The notes beneath the pieces are model-generated. The model was not told the origin of the DNA, searched no databases, and was given only the letters and a program-made list of their open reading frames with translations. The position numbers and the translations under genes were made by a program. From Macrostomum hystrix (taxonomy: Eukaryota > Platyhelminthes > Macrostomidae): a stretch of 64,000 bases of DNA. The stretch is taken from NCBI GenBank assembly GCA_950097015.1, contig CATNEN010000024.1:2051501-2115500 (forward strand). Reading direction: 5' to 3'. Shown one piece after another: positions 53,655 to 63,394 of the stretch. Each line of letters starts with the position of its first letter. Position 1 is the first letter of the stretch.

Positions 53655-56560
53655 GATTATCCCTCACTTCTTCATTTGGTCAGCAATTATCCCTCACTTC
53701 TTCATTTGGTCAGCAATTATCCCTCACTTCTTCATTTGGTCAGCAATTATCCCTCACTTCTTCATTTGGTCAGCAATTATCCCTCACTTCTTCATTCGGT
53801 CAGCAATTATCCCTCACTTCATTTGGTCAGCAATTATCCCTCACTTCTTCATTTGGTCAGCAATTATCCCTCACTTCTTCATTTGGTCAGCAATTATCCC
53901 TCACTTCTTCATTTGGTCAGCAATTATCCCTCACTTCTTCATTTGGTCAGCAATTATCCCTCACTTCTTCATTCGGTCAGCAATTATCCCTCACTTCTTC
54001 ATTTGGTCAGCAATTATCCCTCACTTCTTCATTTGGTCAGCAATTATCCCTCACTTCTTCATTTGGTCAGCAATTATCCCTCACTACTTCATTTGGTCAG
54101 CAATTATCCCTCACTTCTTCATTTGGTCAGCAATTATCCCTCACTTCTTCATTTGGTCAGCAATTATCCCTCACTACTTCATTTGGTCAGCAATTATCCC
54201 TCACTTCTTCATTCGGTCAGCAATTATCCCTCACTTCTTCATTTGGTCAGCAATTATCCCTCACTTCTTCATTCTGTCAGCAATTATCCCTCACTTCTTC
54301 ATTTGGTCAGCAATTATCCCTCACTTCTTCATTTGGTCAGCAATTATCCCTCACTTCTTCATTTGGTCAGCAATTATCCCTCACTTCTTCATTCGGTCAG
54401 CAATTATCCCTCACTTCTTCATTTGGTCAGCAATTATCCCTCACTTCTTCATTTGGTCAGCAATTATCCCTCACTTCTTCATTTGGTCAGCAATTATCCC
54501 TCACTTCTTCATTTGGTCAGCAATTATCCCTCACTTCTTCATTTGGTCAGCAATTATCCCTCACTTCTTCATTCGGTCAGCAATTATCCCTCACTTCTTC
54601 ATTTGGTCAGCAATTATCCCTCACTTCTTCATTTGGTCAGCAATTATCCCTCACTTCTTCATTTGGTCAGCAATTATCCCTCACTACTTCATTTGGTCAG
54701 CAATTATCCCTCACTTCTTCATTTGGTCAGCAATTATCCCTCACTTCTTCATTTGGTCAGCAATTATCCCTCACTACTTCATTTGGTCAGCAATTATCCC
54801 TCACTTCTTCATTCGGTCAGCAATTATCCCTCACTTCTTCATTTGGTCAGCAATTATCCCTCACTTCTTCATTCTGTCAGCAATTATCCCTCACTACTTC
54901 ATTTGGTCAGCAATTATCCCTCACTTCTTCATTTGGTCAGCAATTATCCCTCACTTCTTCATTTGGTCAGCAATTATCCCTCACTTCTTCATTCGGTCAG
55001 CAATTATCCCTCACTTCTTCATTTGGTCAGCAATTATCCCTCACTTCTTCATTTGGTCAGCAATTATCCCTCACTTCTTCATTTGGTCAGCAATTATCCC
55101 TCACTACTTCATTTGGTCAGCAATTATCCCTCACTTCTTCATTTGGTCAGCAATTATCCCTCACTTCTTCATTTGGTCAGCAATTATCCCTCACTTCTTC
55201 ATTTGGTCAGCAATTATCCCTCACTTCTTCATTCGGTCAGCAATTATCCCTCACTTCTTCATTTGGTCAGCAATTATCCCTCACTTCTTCATTCTGTCAG
55301 CAATTATCCCTCACTACTTCATTTGGTCAGCAATTATCCCTCACTTCTTCATTTGGTCAGCAATTATCCCTCACTTCTTCATTTGGTCAGCAATTATCCC
55401 TCACTTCTTCATTTGGTCAGCAATTATCCCTCACTTCTTCATTTGGTCAGCAATTATCCCTCACTTCTTCATTTGGTCAGCAATTATCCCTCACTTCTTC
55501 ATTTGGTCAGCAATTATCCCTCACTTCTTCATTTGGTCAGCAATTATCCCTCACTTCTTCATTTGGTCAGCAATTATCCCTCACTTCTTCATTTGGTCAG
55601 CAATTATCCCTCACTTCTTCATTTGGTCAGCAATTATCCCTCACTTCTTCATTCTGTCAGCAATTATCCCTCACTTCTTCATTTGGTCAGCAATTATCCC
55701 TCACTTCTTCATTCGGTCAGCAATTATCCCTCACTTCTTCATTTGGTCAGCAATTATCCCTCACTTCTTCATTTGGTCAGCAATTATCCCTCACTTCTTC
55801 ATTCTGTCAGCAATTATCCCTCACTTCTTCATTTGGTCAGCAATTATCCCTCACTTCTTCATTTGGTCAGCAATTATCCCTCACTTCTTCATTTGGTCAG
55901 CAATTATCCCTCACTTCTTCATTTGGTCAGCAATTATCCCTCACTTCTTCATTCGGTCAGCAATTATCCCTCACTTCTTCATTTGGTCAGCAATTATCCC
56001 TCACTTCTTCATTCTGTCAGCAATTATCCCTCACTACTTCATTTGGTCAGCAATTATCCTTCACTTCTTCATTTGGTCAGCAATTATCCCTCACTTCTTC
56101 ATTTGGTCAGCAATTATCCCTCACTTCTTCATTTGGTCAGCAATTATCCCTCACTTCTTCATTTGGTCAGCAATTATCCCTCACTTCTTCATTTGGTCAG
56201 CAATTATCCCTCACTTCTTCATTTGGTCAGCAATTATCCCTCACTTCTTCATTTGGTCAGCAATTATCCCTCACTTCTTCATTTGGTCAGCAATTATCCC
56301 TCACTACTTCATTTGGTCAGCAATTATCCCTCACTTCTTCATTTGGTCAGCAATTATCCCTCACTTCTTCATTTGGTCAGCAATTATCCCTCACTTCTTC
56401 ATTCGGTCAGCAATTATCCCTCACTTCTTCATTTGGTCAGCAATTATCCCTCACTTCTTCATTCTGTCAGCAATTATCCCTCACTACTTCATTTGGTCAG
56501 CAATTATCCCTCACTTCTTCATTTGGTCAGCAATTATCCCTCACTACTTCATTTGGTCAG
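53655..56560. repeat. Large 30-bp satellite-like array, about 97 copies
   Basis: Unit contains CAGCAATTATCCCTCACTTC plus TTCATTTGGT. Variants (ATTCGGT, ATTCTGT, CACTACTT) recur in order: the pattern over 54001-54600 repeats over 54601-55200, i.e. a 600-bp (20-unit) higher-order period, partly repeated afterwards. The plus strand is open with a 10-aa period (VSNYPSLLHL), producing a 968-aa frame with no sign of being a gene. Confidence 0.98.
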
Positions 56561-57126
56561 CTGTATTTTTGCTGTACTTTAAACTAATAAATTGGACTGG
56601 GCAGTCAGTTACACAGCCCAAGCCAGCAGAGCCTTTGCTCATAAGCAAGTAATCGCCAGTTGATAGCTCGTACATACTAACGTTCCATCCACATGTACAC
56701 CCCATATCAGTGGACTGCTATTTACGAGCTTGGCGTATCATTCATGCATTAAAACTTGATAGGAACTGCGAATTTCCTTTTATCTTTATCGCTCTAATGC
56801 GCTGATTTAGAAAAAATATTGGTCCTATTCCTGCATCTCTGGGCGCAGTCGCTTTATCTTACCGTTAAAATCGCTGCTAAAAACGTTTTGTTTGAAGATG
56901 GACGATTAAAGGCTGGTTTGCGGCATTCATTTGGCTGCTTTCTAGCTATACTTAGTTGGGCCTGACGGATGCACCAGTGCCTTGTTGGCATGGAAACCTT
57001 TTGTTTATTGATGCTTGGGAAACTGGCGCCGATGCAATTGTCATTAAAAGCCGAGTAGAGAATGAAGCGGCGAGAGATTTCTGAAACTCACCAAAATAAT
57101 TTCAACTGCTCCCAAAAGTGTAAAAA

Positions 57127-57175
57127 ATGGCTGTACGAGTATCTTTTTTGCCAAAGTTTCTGATGCTTTTGACGG
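57127..57175 (+). CDS. Signal-peptide exon of the secreted protein
   Basis: 49 bp: ATG then a hydrophobic leader, ending ACG G before GTAAGATAG. It joins in phase to GGT TTG CCA of the next exon (LPALTATD). Too short to appear as an open frame; chosen because it supplies the only suitable start and leader in the right phase. Confidence 0.65.
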
Positions 57176-59074
57176 GTAAGATAGATGGTTTTTTATGACA
57201 TAACATTTCTGTCCATCTCTCTGACCCGTGTGCACAATACGCACACGGATATGTTCATACGCAGACACACTCACACAGGGTGTACATCTGCCCTGACTTT
57301 CCCATCGTCAGGCAGTGCACACGCTCGCATTTCCCTGAACGTTTGGTCCCCGAGGTTGTAAATTGCACGACAATTCCCTCCGCGGCTGCGCCCCAAATGC
57401 ATATGGCCTTGAGATCAGGATTTCGAGCTCAAGGACCTTCGGTTATGATAGCTCCGCGATCTTGCACAAGCAGTCCTAGCATTGGATATTTTATGGCTAC
57501 ATTAGTTTGATAGCTGACTATTGCAACCATTAAACAATTTGTTCAGGTTTGCCAGCCCTAACTGCAACAGATTCAACAGCAAGCACCGGTAAGGAGTTTC
57601 GCCTGATTGAGGCACCCCGTGGCTCGGTCGTCACTGTGCTGGCGAAGGAAGTTTGCAAAACGGTACGGAAACTGGAGGGTGCAATTAGCAGTGCCGAGTG
57701 CGCCTACAGGTGCAGCTGCACCGGCTGCTTCGCTTTGGCCTTCAGAAACGGAGTCTGCAGGATGGCCTGGGTTGAGTGGTCAGTTGAACTGATGGCGCTG
57801 TCCACTTGCGATGCAACGAATGAATTCAACGCTGCGAGCGATGAGGCCACCTTTATCTTGACAAGTGGCAGGAACCTGCCGTTTAACGCCACTTCCCACC
57901 CTGTTTATGTCTATCGAAGTAAGACTGAATTGCCGCGGTGACCCTAATAAACATTATTAATACATACAGTTGTTCAGGTATACTTTTGTAAAAATAAAAT
58001 TACTTCTTAAATTCGTCCAGACACCAGCACTGGTGCGACTGGAACCGTCCAGAGCCTGACGGTGAACCAGACCGGCTGCTACCGCATGGAGGCGTTCCGT
58101 GCTCGAGGCGGCAGCACCAACCCAGCCTTCAGCCCTGTCTACACTGGCGGATTCGGCGCGTTCATCGGAGGCAACTTCAACCTGACGGCTGGGACACAGA
58201 TCAGCATCGTCATCGGCCAGCGGGGCGCTGACGCCAATCAGGCACTCAACACTGCCGCCTCTGGCGGCGGCGGCGGCACCTTTGTGTACCGGACTTCGGA
58301 CAACCTGCTGTACCTGGCTGCTGGAGGTGGCGGTGGCGGGTCGCTTGGATTCAATGGTAAGGCTGCGATTCGTTGAGGTAAAATTTGTAGTAAGGTGTTT
58401 CTCGAAGCTACGAGTACTTAATGAGCCAATCATGACTCATATGGGGCTAAATATCCCTGTTAATATATTAGCATACGTGGTGAAATTTTCTTTAGTTTTT
58501 AATTCTTTAACTTCACCAGCAAACGAGAATGCAAACGAGAATGCAAACGAGAATGCAGTCTTGCTCTTTCTATAGTCAATGCATTATCGAGTTTTCCCAT
58601 GCAAACACTACAGGTGTGAACGGATCGGCCGGAGTGAACGGCACGGACACCATCGGCACGGCCTCCTTCGTTGGATTTGGCGGAGCAAACGGTCAGCCCG
58701 GAAGCTACGGACCCTCGACCAGCTCCTTCAAAGGCGACCTCGGAGCTAGCTGGCTGGGAGCTGCGGTTTCCAGGGCCAGCACATGCTACGGACATCGCGG
58801 CGGCAGCCTCGTCCAGGGCTGGGTCGGCGGTGTCGCCGGACACGGCAACGAAGGCGCTGTCGGTGGCTTCGGTGGTGGCGGCGGTGGCAGCCACCAAAGC
58901 GGAGCAGCCGGCGGAGGCGGAGGCTTCAGCGGTGGCGGCGCTGGAAGCTGGTCTCCCCAGGCGAGTGGCGGCGGCGGTTCCTTCTGCTCCGGTTTAGAGT
59001 GCAGCACCACATCTGGTGGAAACACATACAGTGACAGCGGCTGGCTGTCACTGTATGTGCTGAGTGCTGGCTGA
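57127..59074 (+). CDS. Secreted PAN-like/glycine-rich (ALK-GRD-type) protein
   Basis: Reassembled from exons 57127-57175, 57547-57918, 58021-58356 and 58614-59074. All junctions are phase 1 with GT/AG signals, totalling 1218 bp and 405 aa. Residues 1-17 (MAVRVSFLPKFLMLLTG) form a signal peptide. A cysteine-rich stretch (CKTVRKLEGAISSAECAYRC, CTGCFALAF, VCRMAWV) resembles a PAN/apple module. From about residue 140 the protein follows the ALK/LTK glycine-rich domain pattern: GGFGAFIGGNFNLTAG, ISIVIGQRG, ASGGGGGTFVYR, LLYLAAGGGGGGS, then GGFGGGGGGSHQSGAAGGGG and GGGGSFCSG. There is no transmembrane segment or kinase; it ends LSLYVLSAG. I recognise the domains but not a named family; role unknown, possibly extracellular matrix, mucus, adhesion or ligand. 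Confidence 0.75.
57547..57918 (+). CDS. PAN/apple-like exon of the secreted protein
   Basis: 372 bp after TTTGTTCAG, LPALTATDSTASTGKEFRLI through VYVYR, donor GTAAGACTG. Contains seven cysteines and an NAT glycosylation sequon. Confidence 0.75.
58021..58356 (+). CDS. Glycine-rich domain exon A
   Basis: 336 bp after ATTCGTCCAG, TSTGATGTVQSLTVNQTGCY through GGGGGGSLGFN, donor GTAAGGCTG. Closest to the first half of the ALK-type glycine-rich domain. Confidence 0.82.
58614..59074 (+). CDS. Glycine-rich domain exon B (terminal)
   Basis: 461 bp after AACACTACAG, VNGSAGVNGTDTIGTASFVG through WLSLYVLSAG-stop. Polyglycine helices interrupted by cysteine-containing turns; NGT and NGS sequons near its start. 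Confidence 0.82.
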
Positions 59075-59155
59075 TTGGCTGTATATATAGTTTCACGAGT
59101 TTTATAAAGATTCCTTAGGCGCAGCTGTCGCCCTGGACCAGGCGCACGAGCAGCA

Positions 59156-59640
59156 GGCATTGGCATTGATTGGATGCAGTTGGGATTGATTGGGTGCAGT
59201 TGGGATTGATTGGGTGCAGTTGGCATTGATTGGATGCAGTTGGGATTGATTGGATGCAATTGGGATTGATTGGATGCAGTTGGGATTGATTGGATGCAGT
59301 TGGGATTGATTGGATGCAGTTGGGATTGATTGGATGCAGTTGGGATTGATTGGGTGCAGTTGGCATTGATTGGATGCAGTTGGGATTGATTGAATGCAGT
59401 TGGGATTGATTGGGTGCAGTTGGGATTGATTGGATGCAGTTGGGATTGATTGGATGCAGTTGGGATTGATTGGATGCAGTTGGGATTGATTGGATGCAGT
59501 TGGGATTGATTGGATGCAGTTGGGATTGATTGGATGCAGTTGGGATTGATTGGATGCAGTTGGGATTGATTGGATGCAGTTGGGATTGATTGGATGCAGT
59601 TGGGATTGATTGGATGCAGTTGGGATTTATCGGATCCATG
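59156..59640. repeat. Minisatellite, 20-bp unit, about 24 copies (inverted copy)
   Basis: Unit GATTGGATGCAGTTGGGATT, the reverse complement of the 50364-50949 array, with its own variant pattern (GGGTGCAG, GGCATT). Copy number differs from the parent array. Confidence 0.97.
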
Positions 59641-60334
59641 ATATTTCCGCCGCATACTAACTTGACTCTGTGGCAACCAACTACCGTGCAAGAGCAACAA
59701 GATATCAGCATTCTACTGAGTACTACTATAAAGCAGTCCTTGCACTTGTTTATCATAAGATCTCAAGTCGGAAGCATCACCAGTGTAGGCCGTGCGCCTT
59801 GTTGAGCACAGCTGCCTGCGTTGCTCCAAGTTCTCGGGCGTTGTCGCCTTTGCCAGTTCTGCGTGCACCCGATGGTACGTGCCGCGAGCTGAGATCATCC
59901 GCTTTCGGCTGGCCTCCAGGGCGCGAGACTGCTCAGTGATTTTGCGCTCCACTTTCGCATTCTCGCAGCGCAGGTTGCTCAGATCCTCTTGTAGCTGTTT
60001 TCGAATCTCGCGCAGTTTCTGAGTTAGCAGCTTGTCCCGCTGCTCTAGCATCGCATTCAGCTCCGTCAGGGCTGCGTCAAAAGCAGACTGAACTGAGAAT
60101 CTGACGTTTCGGGAGCAGACAATATCAGATTTATAAAAGTCGAATAAATACAAACTCGCAATACACTCCAACTAAATATTAGCACAGCAATCTTACCGCA
60201 CGTAGTCCTTCGAATTATAGTCTTTAGGACGGAATTCCTGGCAGAGCTTTCTGGAATGAAGTCGCATTTTTCAGTTTGTTTGCTAGCGGAAACGATGACC
60301 AGTAGCGATAGAGTTTGTAAACTATACATCTTAT
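59156..60334 (-). pseudogene. Inverted duplicate of the F-BAR gene middle
   Basis: The minus strand repeats 49660-50950: the 54-bp exon (about 60229-60282 here), the 320-bp coiled-coil exon with its splice sites, and the start of the 20-bp array. By eye there are about four substitutions in roughly 700 non-array bases, one changing Thr to Ser in the coiled coil. The first FCH exon and all downstream exons are absent, so it cannot encode the whole protein. It starts about 80 bases after the secreted-protein stop. It could be transcribed antisense to the parent or be an assembly artefact. Confidence 0.88.
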
Positions 60335-60338
60335 TGCT

Positions 60339-60535
60339 GCCGTGTTCACAGATAATGTTTCCTTCCAGATCTGAGTTTTCAACCTGGTCTGACCACCAGA
60401 TTCAGTGAGGTGACGAAAAGTACTTTTAAAATGGGAGATATCAGAGTGGGGGGGACTCGAGGGTCTACAACTCCGAGACGCGACTAGTCAGGGCTTTGAA
60501 ATTTTACAGCCGTGTTCACAGATAATGTTTCCTTC
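60339..60535. repeat. 27-bp direct repeat pair
   Basis: GCCGTGTTCACAGATAATGT plus TTCCTTC occurs at 60339-60365 and 60509-60535, 170 bp apart, just beyond the inverted duplicate boundary. Confidence 0.85.
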
Positions 60536-60539
60536 TTTA

Positions 60540-62920
60540 TCTTTGCTCTCAGCTGTATATGATGTACGAGTATTAATCCTGCGAAGCGTAAAAGTGAGGT
60601 TATATTTTTGGTTTTGTTTGCTGAAGTTTACGATGATTATAAAAATAAATAACTATACAAACACATTCAGTGATGTGAGTTTTGAGTAATGATTTTAGTA
60701 GTTGCGATATTTAATAAACCGCTTGTTGTATTCGTTTACTCAGTTGGATGAGTAAATTTGTTTTATTCTATGGAAAAAATATATTAGAAAACGTTATGTG
60801 AAAGTAAACGTATATTGAGTGATTTGATTACAATCTTAAAGTGACAATTGTCATGCCAGTTTTTTATATTTCTAAAGGACACATGCAATTACATATCTAT
60901 CTACATATGGGCATTGTCACATTGATAGTAATTTATGAATTGGTCCATTAGTCTATTAGTATTGGTCCATGACCTGCATGAGTGATATAAATTATGCATG
61001 AGTGATATAAATTATATATTTGTAACAAGACTAAGACTAAGAGCTCTCAAATTTTGCTGCGAATTAAACAGTCTGTGGGGCAGTTACATTCTGATAAGTT
61101 TAAAAACTTGTCGGTGAAAACTGGTATTAAAACCTGAAAACTAGAAACTAGGAAAACTAGAATTAAAACGTGACATATAGCCATATAGGTCTGCATCAGA
61201 TCGATCACGTTGCTCAAGCTTTGCAACAAGTTAGAATTTATTTTTTACGATTGCAAAGTCGTAATCTTAACTGTAAGTCGTAATGACTGGTGTCTGAGTG
61301 ACAATCAAGTTATTTCACTTCGCTACTCAGTTGGAAATTGTGGGGCATGTACAGAAATTTACATAGGCTCCTATACAGTAAAATTTTGACCCTGCTTCTT
61401 TTTACCGCATTGGGGCATTAGCTGCTAGTCAAGAAAATGGTTGGGGCACGCTTTTACCTATTGGAATGCTGAATTTCAAACTAAAGGTCACACTTCTCTA
61501 ATAAATAAAAGCCAATCAACCAAAGTTTATTGTGCATATTAAAGTTAAGACTTGCATCTAATTTTTTTTCCATTTGGGGCACAATTTTACTGCGCCAATA
61601 CAGAGCAATTCTCTAGCCCCCTTCCAGCCGCCCTTCAGCCACCCTAAAGCCAACTTTCACTGTCAGATTTTCATAGAAACAGCATCGACCATGGGAAACA
61701 TGTTTTGGGGCAATAAATTAAGAGCATAGGGCCTATGTGATTTATTTTTATAAAAATTACACCTGGGGCACTCATTTAAAATTTTGGTGTGGCTGGAAGG
61801 CAGCTACGGACATGTCAGTACAATTTTTTGTGTGTTGTGAGCAAGTCCATCGATATTTATTAATTTTATACGCAATAATAATATTTTTGAACCGATATAT
61901 AAGTATTTCATCTGTTAGAAGTCTTTTTATTAGTTGCTTGTCAATTTTTTGTTGGCTATAACAATTTTTTCTGGTACTGATTCTGGTACTGGAAGTATAG
62001 ACGTTTTATCTCCCCGTGCTCTGAACATTTGCCACAGATAAGTTCCCCAGAAGAAGTAGCCCCAGTTCAGTTAGTGTAAAAATGCAACCCTAATGATCAA
62101 AATTCCTAGTTGTTGCATCAATTTGAATTGAAACTTTTCAGAAAAACTGTTTAAGTAACAATTTGAAAAGAATGCAGACTTATCTTGTATTTAGTAATTA
62201 TTTAATAACCTAATTTAAAATGAAGGAAATAGTAAGTATAAACTTATTTATATTTCCATTTTAGCTTGGAGTGTGCACTGCTACACTGTCTCTCCCTTCC
62301 TCTCTCTCTTTCCTCTCCTTTCTCTCTCTTCTTTCTTCCTGGCCTTCTATTCATACTAGACTTGACTAAACCTGATTTGACTGAAAATTGCCATACACAT
62401 TGCCATACACTGTTGATTTGATAAATAGGCCTATACAACTCATGTGTTGACTTTTATTTACTGCCCTGACAATGACCTATAATGTCGAAATGCATTAGCA
62501 ATAAAAATAAAAGTAAGTTAATGCTTATTTTTCCTTCATTTTAATACTATCTAATAAGCAAGCTATTCTACCCAAATTAATAAAAAAGCTTCCACTAATC
62601 TTCAAAAAAGTGTTTGAAGACATTTCATTTTTAAAGGTCTGAGGACAAAAAATATTGAAGTGTAAATAGAAAGGTTCATCTGTATCTATAATGTTATTTT
62701 GAAATTTCAATTCATTAAGCATGAATGGTGTAAAGTAGAATTATGTAAATATAAACTTTGCTAGCCATGAAAAATTAAGGCATCGGCTGTATAGGTGTAT
62801 AAATGATTAATATAATATTATATTTTAAATGGCCTTCACAACAGAAAAGTATTTTTAAGTGTTTTAAAGTTTGATGTCTCTATTTACTCGAATGGATTGC
62901 CTCACTGAACAGTTGCAGCA
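60540..62920. other. Intergenic upstream of CHAF1B
   Basis: AT-rich; holds a 20-bp tandem doublet (GCATGAGTGATATAAATTAT at about 60977-61016) and a TC-rich simple repeat at about 62285-62340. No exon recognised. Confidence 0.6.
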
Positions 62921-63394
62921 ATGAGGCTAATAATACCCGAAATATCCTGGCACGAGACTACGCCAATATATTCGTGTGACATTCAGCAGATGCTGAATTT
63001 GGACTCAAATGGCTCCAATGGTTGGTACAGGCTGGCCACTGGCGGCCGTGACAATCGGGTCCAACTGTGGAAGCTGCCGGCTGCTGCTGCCGACGCTGGC
63101 ATCGAGTTTTTATCTTCGCTCCGACGCCACGAGAAGCCGGTGAATGTTGTTCGCTTCTCGCCGGATCATCGCCTGCTGGCTAGCGGCTCGGACGATGCCA
63201 TCGTGCTGCTGTGGACTAGGCAGGATTCTGGCCCCGGTCAGCAGCAGCAGCAGCAGCAGCAATCGCCTGCGCCAGCCGGTTCCGCGTTAGCCGACGAAGA
63301 CGGCATCGTCTGTCAGGAGACCTGGACTGTGTGGCGAGCTCTGCGCGGGCATCTCGAAGATGTTTATGATCTAGGCTGGATGCCGGACTCAATG
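62921..63394 (+). CDS. CHAF1B: CHAF1B exon 1
   Basis: 158 codons from the ATG to PDSM, donor GTACGACGC, phase 0. Contains the first WD repeats and a Q8 run in the loop where human has an acidic linker. Confidence 0.9.

Noticed and set aside
53676-56582. 968-aa open frame as a repeat protein gene
   Set aside because: It is the 30-bp array read in a stop-free frame. It has no signal, no unique sequence at either end, no splice or start context, and variants are not biased to synonymous positions.
59115-59756. 213-aa and 304-aa minus-strand frames near the secreted-protein gene
   Set aside because: They are the inverted 20-bp array joined to antisense of the glycine-rich exon.
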